Source: Acidimicrobiaceae bacterium | GTDB taxonomy: Bacteria > Actinomycetota > Acidimicrobiia > Acidimicrobiales > RAAP-2 | NCBI GenBank assembly: GCA_003132305.1 | Contig: PKXJ01000019.1 | Location: 1-60,177 of the forward strand | Length of the DNA stretch: 60,177 nt | Direction of reading: 5' to 3' | In this document: piece by piece, positions 33,392-42,534 of the stretch | Numbering within the stretch: the stretch's first letter is position 1 | Layout: every line of letters starts with the position of its first letter | The notes under the pieces: generated by a model | Databases searched by the model: none | Seen by the model: the letters and a program-made list of their open reading frames with translations, nothing else | What the model was told of the DNA's origin: nothing | Position numbers and translations under genes: made by a program

Positions 33392-35527
33392 GTGCGCGCC
33401 GGAGAAGGAGCGATCCACGTCAGCGGCCTCGACGCCGGTCCGGTCGTCACCGTGACGAGTGCCGACGATCGACCCATGGTCGTGGGCGTGATCGTGGCCC
33501 TGGGCACGTTGGCGCTCATCGTCGTCTCCCTGGTCACCGCGTCGCACGTCGGCCACCGCGCACTGTGGATCGTGAGCGCGGTGGTGATTATCTGCTGGGC
33601 CGGGGCGGGACTCGCGACGCTCGCTCGGGCGCGTCAACTGGGCTGGCTCGTCTCGCTCGGAGCGCTCTTCGCGTCGGGCGCCATGACGGCGAACCGCTTC
33701 GCCGACGTCAACGGCCCCGGTTCGCACGGAATAGCTCGCAATATGGCCACGATCATCGCGCTGGTCGCCCTTGCCGTGTCGATGCACGTCCTGCTCTCGC
33801 TGCCCGACGGTGTACTCGAGATACGGTCGCGTCAGATCACCGCGGCGCTGTGGTACGCGGCTGCGTTGGTCGTGGGGGTATTCCTCGCCGCGACGGGACG
33901 CGTGCTGACCCTGTGGCCGGTGGCCCTCGTGTGGACGTTAGCGATCTTCTCCGCGCTGCCTTCCGTGCACGTCCGCTACGCGGGCGCGTCGGCGGCCGGG
34001 CGTCAACGAGTTCAGGGTCTCGCCGCCGGCGTCGTACTGGCGACCGTCGTCGCGATGGTCATTGGCACGCTCCACTTGCTCGTCGCGTGGCCCACTCAAG
34101 TGGCCGTCACGTTGATCGGGGCGTTCGCGATCGTGCCACTCGGCCTCGTGGCGGGTACGCGTCAGTTTGCTTCGCGCCTCGACCGTTTCCTCGTTCATCT
34201 GTTACTGGCTCTCGGGATGGTCGTCGTCATGGCGGCGTCGTACCTGGTGGCCCTGCGAGGATTCGGCAAGGCTCCCACTGTTTCCAGCGCACGCGCCGTC
34301 CTCTGGTGGTCGATGGTGGCGGCCGCGGCCGCGGTCTTGGCCTACCTCTCGCTTCGACGTCGCTTCGAGCGCGTAGCCAACAGCTTGACCTACGGCGCGC
34401 GTGAAGCGCCCGACGAGGTCGTTCGAACGTTCGGGACTCGATTGACGCGAGCCATTCCCATGGACGAGCTGCTGCTTCAGCTTGTTGAGTCACTGCGTAA
34501 AACGCTCATCCTCGCGTCGGCGCAGATCTACACCGGTACGGGCGAGATTCTCGAGCTTGCCGTTTCGGCGCCCGACGTCGCCAAGCGTTCCTTCGCCGTG
34601 TCGGGCGACGAACGAACGGTCATCGCGCGCGCCGGCGTTTCGGGCAACGCGTGGGCGTCAGTGTGGATCCCGTCAGTGAGCGCCGGGCGCCCGAACGCGC
34701 CCCTGCGCGTCGCACCGATCAGCCACGGCGGTGAACTCCTCGGGATCATTGTCGTGACGCGAGTGGAAGGGGCCGTGGCCTTTAGGGAAGAAGACGATCG
34801 CGTCCTCACCGAACTGGCTCGCCAGGTGGCCCTCGCGTTGCACAACGCCCAGTTGGACACGGCGCTGCAGAGTTCGCTCGACGAACTGCGCCGACAGGCC
34901 GACGAACTGCGCGCTTCGAGGGCGCGCGTCGTCGCCAGTGGTGACGCCGAGCGCCGCCGGGTCGAGCGGAACCTGCACGACGGCGCTCAACAGCACCTCG
35001 TGGCCCTCGCGGTGAACCTCCGGCTCACGAAGGACGTCGTCGTCGAAGACCCCCAAGCCGCGGTGAAGATGCTCGAAGATCTCGGTGTCGCCGTGCAGGA
35101 CACCATCAAGGAACTGCGCGAACTCGCCCACGGCATCTATCCGCCCCTGCTGGTGGACAGTGGTCTTGGTGAAGCGTTGCGCGCGGTGTCCAATCGCAGC
35201 CCGCTCGACATTGAGTTGGCCACCGTGGGAATAGGACGCTACGGGAGCGACGTCGAAGCCGCCGTCTACTTCTGTTGTCTCGAGGCGTTGCAGAACGCCG
35301 GAAAGCACGCGCCTGAGTCCCACGTGAATCTGCGGATCTGGGAAGAGTCGGGAGGGCTACTCTTCGAAGTCGCCGACGACGGTCCGGGCTTCGATATTCG
35401 GCTCGCTCGCCAGGGCCACGGCTACGTCAACATGTCCGACCGACTCGGCGCCATCGGCGGATTGGTGCGATGGGAGTCTCAAGTCGGTCACGGCACCACC
35501 ATCCGTGGTTCCGTACCGCTCAACTGA
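33392..35527 (+). CDS. Membrane histidine kinase (NarL/DesK type) with GAF-like domain
   Basis: The 711-aa protein starts at GTG 33392, two bases after the ATPase stop. About nine membrane helices occupy residues 28-330. A GAF-like domain is at about 365-495 ([15 protein letters not shown] ... [16 protein letters not shown] ... [15 protein letters not shown]). A HisKA_3 dimerisation helix carries His528 in [21 protein letters not shown] HATPase domain at about 615-708 has [11 protein letters not shown] and VADDGPGFD. Likely targets are the receiver proteins nearby (31231, 35520, 35991). The signal is unknown. Confidence 0.9.
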   Translation: MRAGEGAIHVSGLDAGPVVTVTSADDRPMVVGVIVALGTLALIVVSLVTASHVGHRALWIVSAVVIICWAGAGLATLARARQLGWLVSLGALFASGAMTANRFADVNGPGSHGIARNMATIIALVALAVSMHVLLSLPDGVLEIRSRQITAALWYAAALVVGVFLAATGRVLTLWPVALVWTLAIFSALPSVHVRYAGASAAGRQRVQGLAAGVVLATVVAMVIGTLHLLVAWPTQVAVTLIGAFAIVPLGLVAGTRQFASRLDRFLVHLLLALGMVVVMAASYLVALRGFGKAPTVSSARAVLWWSMVAAAAAVLAYLSLRRRFERVANSLTYGAREAPDEVVRTFGTRLTRAIPMDELLLQLVESLRKTLILASAQIYTGTGEILELAVSAPDVAKRSFAVSGDERTVIARAGVSGNAWASVWIPSVSAGRPNAPLRVAPISHGGELLGIIVVTRVEGAVAFREEDDRVLTELARQVALALHNAQLDTALQSSLDELRRQADELRASRARVVASGDAERRRVERNLHDGAQQHLVALAVNLRLTKDVVVEDPQAAVKMLEDLGVAVQDTIKELRELAHGIYPPLLVDSGLGEALRAVSNRSPLDIELATVGIGRYGSDVEAAVYFCCLEALQNAGKHAPESHVNLRIWEESGGLLFEVADDGPGFDIRLARQGHGYVNMSDRLGAIGGLVRWESQVGHGTTIRGSVPLN

Positions 35528-35924
35528 GCGCAGTAAAGCTCGACGAACCGTCCGAATCGCGATCGTCCCAGAGTTGGCGAAGCGTTTTTGCGTCTAAGTG
35601 TTCCTTGTTGACGTAGGCCCGCGCTCCGCTGGTCGCGGCGTCGGGCGGCAGGTCGGAAACGTCGTAGGTCGAGCACAAAATGACGAACGTATCGGCGTAG
35701 TCGGCGACGATCCGTCTCGTGGCCTCAATGCCCCCCATCTCGGGCATATTGATGTCCATCAAGACGAGGTCCGGACGCAACTCGCTCACTAGGGCAATGG
35801 CCTCGACGCCGTTTTCAGCCTCGCCCACCAGCTCGAAACCCTTGCTACGAGCAAGGACCGCGCGCGCGGCGAGGCGAAACGGAGCCTGGTCATCGACCAC
35901 AACGACGGAGAGGGAGGGAGCCAC
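35520..35924 (-). CDS. Receiver-only response regulator
   Basis: The 134-aa protein starts at GTG 35924 and has only a CheY-like receiver: DD at 11-12, phospho-Asp57 in [14 protein letters not shown], Ser/Thr in ILCSTYD and Lys in AYVNKEHLD. No output domain is present. Its 3' end overlaps the histidine kinase gene by 8 bp on the opposite strand. It could be a phosphate sink or a protein-protein output for that kinase. Confidence 0.88.
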   Translation of the reverse strand: MAPSLSVVVVDDQAPFRLAARAVLARSKGFELVGEAENGVEAIALVSELRPDLVLMDINMPEMGGIEATRRIVADYADTFVILCSTYDVSDLPPDAATSGARAYVNKEHLDAKTLRQLWDDRDSDGSSSFTALS

Positions 35925-35990
35925 GATACGTCAATTCTTTCACGTGAAGTAGGTGAACAACAGAGAGGTGCCACCAAATCCGAGGTGGGG

Positions 35991-36665
35991 TTAGCCTCCC
36001 GGCTGCGCGCCGAGATAGACCAGTACGGCCTTCACCCGGCGATTGAGATCACGCTCTTCGGAGAGCCCCAACTTCGAAAAAATTGCGTTCGAGTGCTTCT
36101 CTACGGCCCGTTCTGAGACGCTGAGACTCTTCGCGATGGCGCCGTTGGACTTGCCCTGGGCCATCTCGGCCAGAATTTCGGACTCTCTCGGCGTGAGCCA
36201 CTCGAGATCGGACTTGGGGTGTTTCGCTCGGGCTCGAACCAACTCATCGACCACGTTGGGATCGATGACCGACCCCCCCGAGGCCACCACGCGGATCGTT
36301 CGCGACAGCTCGTGGGCCCCCGCGACGCGCTCTTTCAGTAGGTAGGCTCGCCCGGCCGAGCCGTCCTCGAGGAGAGCCAGCGCGTAGGCCGGAGCCGTGT
36401 ACTGACTGAGAACCACCACGCCCATCGTGGGCCGGTTCTCGCGAATCCACGACGCGGCCTGGATGCCTTCGTCGGTGCCCGTGGGGGGCATCCGTATGTC
36501 GGTCACCACCACGTCGGGTTCGTGCTCGACCACGAGTGCGAGCAGCTCGGGGAGATCCGCGGCGACGCCCACGAGATCGAGCTCCTCTTCGACGTCGATC
36601 ATGTGCGAGATCCCCTCGCGCAGCAACGCGTTGTCTTCCGCTAAGACCACCCGTATCGTCGGCAT
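35991..36665 (-). CDS. NarL/LuxR-family response regulator
   Basis: Start ATG 36665 (MPTIRVVLAEDNALLREG) gives 224 aa. The receiver has ED at 10-11, phospho-Asp56 in VVVTDIRMPPTG and Lys in YLLKERV. The C-terminal LuxR HTH is complete: LTPRESEILAEMAQGKSNGA, then IAKSLSVSERAVEKHSNAIF. The upstream in-frame sequence to 37088 overlaps other coding remnants and is ignored. With the histidine kinase at 33392 it likely forms a two-component system. Target genes are unknown. Confidence 0.9.
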   Translation of the reverse strand: MPTIRVVLAEDNALLREGISHMIDVEEELDLVGVAADLPELLALVVEHEPDVVVTDIRMPPTGTDEGIQAASWIRENRPTMGVVVLSQYTAPAYALALLEDGSAGRAYLLKERVAGAHELSRTIRVVASGGSVIDPNVVDELVRARAKHPKSDLEWLTPRESEILAEMAQGKSNGAIAKSLSVSERAVEKHSNAIFSKLGLSEERDLNRRVKAVLVYLGAQPGG

Positions 36666-36939
36666 AGAACCGCGAGCGTACCACTCGTACATATTTTGCT
36701 TCGCTTCTGCGAGAACGCCAATCAGCGCACCGTCGAGGTGACGACCGCCAACGGGGCTTCTCCACGAACTTCTGGAGCACTCTCGTGAACGGGTAGTTCT
36801 AGGGCTCGATTGGCTTCGGCATCGCTGGCATTCGTGGGGACAACCTGTTAGACAGACGGTGTCGGCGCCAGAGGGATGGCTCCAACAAAGAGCAACGCGG
36901 AGGACTTCGCCGTGACGTTCTTTACAAGGGAGGGTTACC

Positions 36940-37350
36940 GTGTTCACTCGAACCAGGCGTCTGGTCGCTACTTCAAGAACGGCACTGGCCACTGGCGTGG
37001 TCATGGCCACGTTGGTCATTTCGCTCGGCGTCTCGGTGCCGAGTAGTTCGGCTCTAGGTACCAGCGCCTTTTGCAAAACGATGTTCACCTACCATCCGGT
37101 CGCTCCCCCCTCAGCGGTGACCACCACGAGTTACCGAAAGTGAGCCAAGTCGCTCCTGCCGCTTTATGAGAAGTTGGCATCAGAGGCGCCCAACGCCAAG
37201 ACGAAAGTGATCCTCAATGAGATCGTCACGATTTTGAAGGTCGAGGCGAGTTTGACGAGCCTCAAGGGCTTGGAGTCGTACATTTTCACACACCACGCGA
37301 ACTTCGCAAAAAGTTCGAAGGCGTTGGCGGAAGCCATCGTTGCCTGCGCG
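36940..37350 (+). pseudogene. Small secreted helical protein interrupted by an in-frame TGA
   Basis: GTG 36940 opens a signal peptide (MFTRTRRLVATSRTALATGV then VMATLVISLGVSV, cleavage near SSALG). After residue 67 the frame hits TGA at 37141-37143 and continues in the same frame as AKSLLPLYEKLASEAPN, then AKTKVILNEIVTILKVEAS, and later LAEAIVACAKK. Reading the TGA as the Trp codon TGG gives a smooth amphipathic helix (SYRKWAKSLLPLYEKL). The normal end of the gene is lost where the GH1 remnant begins. The family is unknown, resembling small secreted helical proteins of Actinomycetota. Confidence 0.6.
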
Positions 37351-37370
37351 AAAAAGCCAGTAGTTCGAAC

Positions 37371-37631
37371 TGGCGCACCGCTCGTATCGAGTGATTGGAG
37401 CACCTTTCGGCGGTGCACGACGCGATCGACGCGGGCGTCAACGTGCAGAGCTACTTCGTGTGGAGTCTGCTCGACAACTTTGAGTGGGCCTTTGGCTACT
37501 CTCGACGATTCGACATCGTCTGGGTGGACTTTCCCTCGGGTGAACGACTCACCAAGAAGAGTTATCACTGGTACCGCGACACGATTCAATCCAACTCGGT
37601 GGTGTACGCGACGTCGATGGGTAGTAGTTAG
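37371..37631 (+). pseudogene. GH1 beta-glucosidase C-terminal remnant
   Basis: The frame reads WRTARIE, TGA, then LEHLSAVHDAIDAGVNVQSY, FVWSLLDNFEWAFGYSRRF and HWYRDTI. This is the conserved C terminus of family 1 beta-glucosidases, including the aglycone-site WSLLDNFEW. The catalytic acid and nucleophile segments are absent, and an in-frame stop precedes the HL motif. It is fused by deletion to the secreted-protein remnant. An intrinsic terminator follows 26 bp later, probably the original one. Confidence 0.8.
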
Positions 37632-37656
37632 TTTGAAGCTGAGCACCTGACCTAGA

Positions 37657-37688
37657 CCGCCGGCCACTCACGAGGTGGCCGGCGGTTT
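37657..37688 (+). terminator. Intrinsic terminator
   Basis: CCGCCGGCCAC and GTGGCCGGCGG form a perfect 11-bp GC-rich stem around a 7-base loop, followed by TTT on the plus strand. It lies after the GH1 remnant and faces the convergent gene ending at 37804. Confidence 0.75.
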
Positions 37689-37803
37689 ACTCTTCGTACA
37701 AAGCTGTCTCGCTCGAAGCTGATTTCCTCAGTGGATACCAGGCGGGAGTCACCCTCGTCACGTCCAATAGACGTCTTGTAGGCAGTTTCGAATGGCGCAG
37801 GAG

Positions 37804-38451
37804 TTAGGGCGACGGCTTCTTGATGGTGAGCCGAAGACCGCTTCGCCAAATGAGAAATAGCAGGAGAAACACGGCTAACGCGATACCCGCAAGAAGTACC
37901 CATGTGGGGATGCCATCGGCCGAGTGTGCTGCTTTGGTTGAGATGGTGAACTCGACTTTGGTGGCCGCAGCTGCTGCGATTTGAGTCGAAACCCCAGAAG
38001 AAGTACCGCTCGAGATGGCGTGGACGACCACGTCACTCAGATAGGTGCCGGTGGCGGCGCCTCGGGGCACATGAAGGCTCACCGGGATGTGGGCTGATTC
38101 CCCAGGCCGCAACAGAACCTTGGCGGTTGGGAAGGAGATCCACGACGCCGGAAGGACGTGTTCAGCCCCTTTGTTCAACGGCTCGACGGTGAACCTTGCA
38201 ATGACGCCCTGTGTTCCGTTATTGATCACGTAGACGGTCGGGAAGTGGTAGTTGTGTCCGGGCTGGGCAGTTGTGGCGAGCTGAAGCGGCTCGGCTTGGA
38301 TGCCCACACCGATTGGACCGGCGGCCTGGGCGACGCCAACGCTCATTAGGTCGACGATCCCTAGAGCCAGTGAGGCAACCAAGAATAGAAAAGCGACTCG
38401 GGACCTCGAATCGGACCGTCTTGATTGGTCCGAGATTATCTGGTCCACCAT
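37804..38451 (-). CDS. DUF916/WxL-binding-like membrane-anchored surface protein
   Basis: The 215-aa protein has an N-terminal signal segment (VAFLFLVASLALGIVDLM). The beta-sandwich region includes YHFPTVYVINNGTQGVIARF, then LRPGESAHIPVSLHVPRGAA, then TGTYLSDVVVHA. A C-terminal membrane helix (WVLLAGIALAVFLLLFLIW) is followed by a basic tail. This layout matches DUF916-type proteins that accompany WxL surface proteins in Firmicutes; the resemblance is of architecture and motifs. It overlaps the IPT/TIG gene by 16 bp and belongs to the same minus-strand cluster as the 39123 protein. Confidence 0.65.
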   Translation of the reverse strand: MVDQIISDQSRRSDSRSRVAFLFLVASLALGIVDLMSVGVAQAAGPIGVGIQAEPLQLATTAQPGHNYHFPTVYVINNGTQGVIARFTVEPLNKGAEHVLPASWISFPTAKVLLRPGESAHIPVSLHVPRGAATGTYLSDVVVHAISSGTSSGVSTQIAAAAATKVEFTISTKAAHSADGIPTWVLLAGIALAVFLLLFLIWRSGLRLTIKKPSP

Positions 38452-39017
38452 GGCACCGCTGTCCGGGGAGCCCTAATGGAGAAGGCGTGACGTGTCACGG
38501 GACTACGCCAGGTCGGCCCAGCGAGAAGACGCTCGGTACCGCCGCCCTCGTAGCGATATTTATCACCGTCGTTGATCGCGCTCGTTCCTCCCACCGTGAT
38601 GACGAACAGGTCCCATCTCCCGGCCCGAGCCCGGCCGCCGGTGATTGCGGAGATCTCTTTGCTCGAAACCACCACCACGTGGGAGGCCACGATGGCGGTT
38701 GGCCCTGCCCCTTTACCCTGTCCGATCTCAACCTTGGCTCCTTTGACGAAGCCGGTGCCGGCGATGTTGATGGCCTGGCCGCCGGTTGTCGGTCCAGCGT
38801 TCGGTTTGACGGAAGAGACGACGGGTTTCACGGGACTCATCACGTGGATAGTGGCCGTACTCGATCCGCCATGACGAGTCGCCGATACTGGGGAAGCCCA
38901 GAGACCCACCACGGCGACCATCGGAATGGCAAGTTTGCCGACACTTCGCAGGGTGAGCGGCTGCAGAAGAAAATAGCGGGACGACTTCTTCACGTGCAGA
39001 ATGCCGTCCTGTTTCAT
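38436..39017 (-). CDS. Secreted IPT/TIG-domain protein
   Basis: The 193-aa protein starts at ATG 39017. A hydrophobic segment (KLAIPMVAVVGLWASPVSAT) acts as signal peptide or anchor. Residues 65-160 are one IPT/TIG immunoglobulin-like domain: VSSVKPNAGPTTGGQAINIA, GTGFVKGAKVEIG and later WDLFVITVGGTSA. The last 25 residues, past YRYEGGG, are basic and may be lost or read through. TIG domains mediate binding at the cell surface. It sits between the DUF916-like and WxL-like genes, pointing to one surface complex. Confidence 0.75.
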   Translation of the reverse strand: MKQDGILHVKKSSRYFLLQPLTLRSVGKLAIPMVAVVGLWASPVSATRHGGSSTATIHVMSPVKPVVSSVKPNAGPTTGGQAINIAGTGFVKGAKVEIGQGKGAGPTAIVASHVVVVSSKEISAITGGRARAGRWDLFVITVGGTSAINDGDKYRYEGGGTERLLAGPTWRSPVTRHAFSIRAPRTAVPWWTR

Positions 39018-39122
39018 AGGGGGCCCAGGTTCTGTTCCATCGAATCTTCCTCCAGAAGATTGATCAGACCGTCGAACACTGCAGATTGAATCCCGAGTAC
39101 TCCCGTGTCTCTCGCGTGCTAC

Positions 39123-39842
39123 CTAGGAGGGTCCCGCGGTCCAAGTGAGCGTCGTTGTGAACGTGCTCGATGTATCAGTCGAGGACTCAGGACCTACCAT
39201 GTTTTGCCCTTCGATCTGCGACGCTCCACTGGTGGCCGAGCATCCTCCGGAAGTGCCGCCATCGAAAGCCATGTCACATACGGGCGAGTTGGAGAGGGTT
39301 GTGTATGCGTTGCCACCGTTAGGGTCGCCCCACGTGGTCATCTCGAACTGGTTCGCTCCCGGGGTGGCGCCACCACTGGGGCAGGGCGTGGTCGTGGCGA
39401 GGCCGCACAGGGTCCACGGGGTTCCGAGGTCAGACGGATCCGCGTTGGCACCATTGACGTCTATGTGGCCGGCCGCACCCGTATTGGTAATCGTGACACC
39501 AGCCGTATAGACACTCCCAGAGGCAGTGCCGCTGAAGCAGTACCCATTGGGGAATACAAGAGTGCTCCCAGTCGAGGGGGCGCCGCCGTTGGCGGTACAG
39601 ATGCCGAACGAAAAAGACGGGCTCACCGTCACGCTGTAGACCGCTGTAGCGGCCACCGTAATAGTTCCCGTGCTCGATCCGGGACTTGCCGCAAGCGCTG
39701 GGGCTGCGGAGAGGCCGACCAGGGCCATGACTGAGATGGCCAGGGCCAGGGGCCGCCAACCGTGTCGCCGGACGGGGGAACTTCGATCAGGGGTCTCGAC
39801 CCGTACGATTCGAATCCGCCTGATCGTTGACAACGTACGCAT
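39123..39842 (-). CDS. WxL-like secreted surface protein
   Basis: The 239-aa protein starts at ATG 39842 with GGAAAGGCGAGAG upstream. After a basic stretch, a signal peptide spans about residues 29-52 (LALAISVMALVGLSAAPALA). The mature protein is Gly/Ser/Thr-rich with the beta-strand repeat TGTITVAATAVYSVTVSP, six cysteines, an internal WTLCGL (W-x-L) and the C-terminal end TTTLTWTAGPS. WxL proteins have a W-x-L motif and end in a similar TWT strand. With the DUF916-like neighbour this suggests an actinobacterial analogue of the Csc surface cluster. The similarity is modest. Confidence 0.6.
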   Translation of the reverse strand: MRTLSTIRRIRIVRVETPDRSSPVRRHGWRPLALAISVMALVGLSAAPALAASPGSSTGTITVAATAVYSVTVSPSFSFGICTANGGAPSTGSTLVFPNGYCFSGTASGSVYTAGVTITNTGAAGHIDVNGANADPSDLGTPWTLCGLATTTPCPSGGATPGANQFEMTTWGDPNGGNAYTTLSNSPVCDMAFDGGTSGGCSATSGASQIEGQNMVGPESSTDTSSTFTTTLTWTAGPS

Positions 39843-40016
39843 AACTCTCGCCTTTCCGTTGGGAACTTCTTGGGACTTTCAACCTTGGTGTGAATCACGC
39901 CGGGGATTCGCCCTTCCGACACTTCTATTCGAACTGTACCATGAGCCTGGACCCGTGCCCAGTGAAGTGGTAGTCATCGCGCGCAGTGACTACCCTCGTC
40001 GCGAAGATGATTTCGC

Positions 40017-41498
40017 CTAATGGCTCACGGCGGTGGTTGCAACGTTCGCGGCTTCGGGAGCACGCGTGGGCACCCGGATGACGATCAGCGAGATCAAGAA
40101 ACCGAGGAAGGAGATGCCAGCGGCCAAGAGAAAGGCCGTGGTGTAACCGTGCGTCGTGGCCACGTTCCTCGCGAGGATGGTTGTCTGATGCAGCGACTGG
40201 AACTTGGCATTGGCGGCGTCGATCGCGACCGTGGCCAGCACCGCGAGACCCAGTGCGCCACCCACTTGCTGCATAGTGTTCAAGAGTGCCGACGCCAGTC
40301 CCGCCTCGTTCGACTCAACACCAGAGACGGCGGCGAGCGTCAGGGGAACGAAGGAGAAACCCATCCCGAGGGCGATGACGACGAGCGGGCCGAGAATGTC
40401 GAGGTAACTGCTCGTGACCGTGATTCGAGTGATCCATAACATGCCGATCGTCGCGGCCGCCGGGCCCACGAGCAGCGGAACGCGAATCCCAATCTTGCCG
40501 ACGTAGCGCGACGCGAGTCCCGCCGCCACGATGATGCCTGCCGTCATTGGCAAGAAGCCCACGCCCGTTCGTATCGGACTCCAACCCAACACATTCTGGA
40601 GATACTGGGTCAAGAAGTAGAACATCGAGAAGAGCGCGATGCCAATACAGAGCATCATCGCGAAGCTACCCGAACGATTTCGGTTCTTGAAGATGCTCAG
40701 CGGCATCAGCGGCTCCTTGCTTCGCCGTTCGATGAACCCAAAGGCCGTGAGCAGTACGACCGCCGAGACCAGCGAGATGAGCGTCGAGGTACTCCCCCAA
40801 CTGTGGCTCGACGCGTTCGACAGTCCGTAGACCAGGGCGAGCATGCCGGCCGTGACGGTGAGGGCTCCGGGCACGTCGAGGTGACCCGAGGTCGACTTTG
40901 ATTCGTTGAGCGCTCGTGGCGTAAGGAGTAAGACGACCGCCGCGATGGGGACGTTCACGAAGAAGATCCAACGCCACGACACGTAACTGGTAAGAATGCC
41001 ACCGAGCAGAAGACCCACCGCGCCGCCCCCACCGGACATCGCGGCGTAGACACCCATGGCGCGATTGCGTTCACGACCTTCGGCGAAGTTGGTCGCTATG
41101 AGTGACAACGCCGTGGGCGCGGCAATCGCGCCGCCGATGCCCTGCAAGCCACGAGTAATGATCAGCCAGAGGTCGTTCGTCGCGAGTCCGCCCACAAGCG
41201 ACGACACCGCAAAGATGGCAATGCCGATCATGAACATCCGTCGCTTGCCATAAAGGTCGCCCGTTCGCCCACCAAAGAGCAAGAGGCCACCGAAGGTCAG
41301 CGAGTACGCGGTGATGAGCCACTCAAGGTTCGTGGGCGAGAAATTAAGAGCGTGGTGAATCGTGGGAATCGCCACGTTCACGACCGTGGCGTCGAGCACG
41401 ATCATGAGTTGCGCACCGGAGATCACCGCCAGTGCGAGGCCGAGGTGCTTTCCTTCGGTGTTGCTGTGAGAGAGTTCCGAGACATCCGTTGTCGACAT
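40017..41498 (-). CDS. DHA2-family MFS drug exporter (EmrB/QacA type)
   Basis: The 493-aa protein has 14 predicted membrane helices. Motif D1-like LDATVVNVAIPTI in helix 1, motif A GGRTGDLYGKRRMFMIG after helix 2, motif B TRGLQGIGGAIAAPTALSL and motif C MSGGGGAVGLLLGGILTSY identify the proton-driven DHA2 family. Substrates are usually cationic or amphipathic drugs. It lies 15 bp downstream of the TetR gene, in the same operon, which probably represses it. Confidence 0.93.
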   Translation of the reverse strand: MSTTDVSELSHSNTEGKHLGLALAVISGAQLMIVLDATVVNVAIPTIHHALNFSPTNLEWLITAYSLTFGGLLLFGGRTGDLYGKRRMFMIGIAIFAVSSLVGGLATNDLWLIITRGLQGIGGAIAAPTALSLIATNFAEGRERNRAMGVYAAMSGGGGAVGLLLGGILTSYVSWRWIFFVNVPIAAVVLLLTPRALNESKSTSGHLDVPGALTVTAGMLALVYGLSNASSHSWGSTSTLISLVSAVVLLTAFGFIERRSKEPLMPLSIFKNRNRSGSFAMMLCIGIALFSMFYFLTQYLQNVLGWSPIRTGVGFLPMTAGIIVAAGLASRYVGKIGIRVPLLVGPAAATIGMLWITRITVTSSYLDILGPLVVIALGMGFSFVPLTLAAVSGVESNEAGLASALLNTMQQVGGALGLAVLATVAIDAANAKFQSLHQTTILARNVATTHGYTTAFLLAAGISFLGFLISLIVIRVPTRAPEAANVATTAVSH

Positions 41499-41513
41499 TG
41501 ATTCTTTCGCTTT

Positions 41514-42185
41514 CTATTCGTAGTACTGCGAGAGTGGTGATTCAATGGGCAACGTCACCTTGGACCCTACGAGCACGAGCGGCAGGATCACCCCTTCGAT
41601 GACGGATTCGATGAACGCCTGATCAGGCGCCGCGCCATGGATGAGGAGTCGGTGAAGTACGAGCGCCGGGAAAATCGACACGATGGTGTCCAGATTTTCA
41701 ATTGGCGCAATCTCCCCGCGTTCAACGGCTCGTTCGAAGATGAGGGTCAACGTGGCAACGTGGGGCTCCACCAGCCGTTCACGAAACACCTCTCGAAGCT
41801 CCGCGTCGTGCGGCAACGCACTTACGAGTCCGATCATCACTTGGGTGTCCATCTGACGTTCCCGCTCGGTGGCGTGTTGGGCGAGCGCGGCGAGGTCGCC
41901 CCGCAGCGTGCCCGTGTTCGGCGTCGGAACGCTCGCCTTCTCACACGTCAGCGCGTCAACGACCAACTCCGCCTTCCCGGACCAACGGCGATAGATCGTC
42001 GCCTTTCCCGCGCCGGCGCAGGCCGCAATTTTGTCGACAGTGAGCCGGTCGTAGCCAATAGTGGCGAGCAGTTGGAGCGCCGCACTTCGTAGCGCGTCGT
42101 CACGAGAAGCGTCGAGATGGCGACCGCCGGCGTGGCGATCCGTCAACGCTTCTTCGCTCGTTAGTCCGGGACTCTCGGTAACCAT
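41514..42185 (-). CDS. TetR-family repressor of the adjacent efflux pump
   Basis: Start ATG 42185 (MVTESPGLTSEEAL) gives 223 aa; longer frames cross the operator. The HTH lies at about residues 28-75: LRSAALQLLATIGYDRLTVD, then KIAACAGAGKATIYRRWSGK. The C-terminal TetR_C domain ends LPIESPLSQYYE. The operator-like palindromes at 42193-42219 lie directly upstream, so it likely autoregulates the repressor-exporter operon. Confidence 0.9.
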   Translation of the reverse strand: MVTESPGLTSEEALTDRHAGGRHLDASRDDALRSAALQLLATIGYDRLTVDKIAACAGAGKATIYRRWSGKAELVVDALTCEKASVPTPNTGTLRGDLAALAQHATERERQMDTQVMIGLVSALPHDAELREVFRERLVEPHVATLTLIFERAVERGEIAPIENLDTIVSIFPALVLHRLLIHGAAPDQAFIESVIEGVILPLVLVGSKVTLPIESPLSQYYE

Positions 42186-42192
42186 GCACAAT

Positions 42193-42219
42193 ACGATACC
42201 ATATCGTTCCGGAACGATA
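42193..42219. promoter_or_regulatory. Overlapping TetR operator palindromes
   Basis: Two perfect inverted repeats share an arm: ACGATA-CCA-TATCGT (42193-42207) and TATCGTTCC-GGAACGATA (42202-42219). They lie 8 bp before the ATG at 42185. Three evenly placed ACGATA/TATCGT half-sites suggest two dimers binding side by side. Confidence 0.75.
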
Positions 42220-42534
42220 CTGTTTCGTCTCTCAATCCCTAAAAGTCTATGTTTTATGCACATTGTGGCCCTCGATATGAACCGAAGACCGAAAATTCTC
42301 CGCACTTCGTCGTCGGCGAGCCCGGCACTACGCGGCTTCGCTCTCGGCTCTGGATGGTCCCGGTGATGCGTTGATTCACTCGGCGAGAAGATCGAATGGT
42401 CCGGCGTGGCGCGGTGAAAAAACTAAGTTGGCGAAGTGCGAGTGAGAACGAGACGACGTCGCGCGTTCGTTTCGCCGAGCGAGGGCAAGAAGGTAGGACC
42501 GGGCGCGTGGGCGCTCGGCGACAGAGCCCCGAAC

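Noticed and set aside
36851-36900. A further copy of the 46-bp repeat (GGTGTCGGCGCC)
   Set aside because: Only the first seven bases agree; the second stem arm and the 3' blocks are absent.
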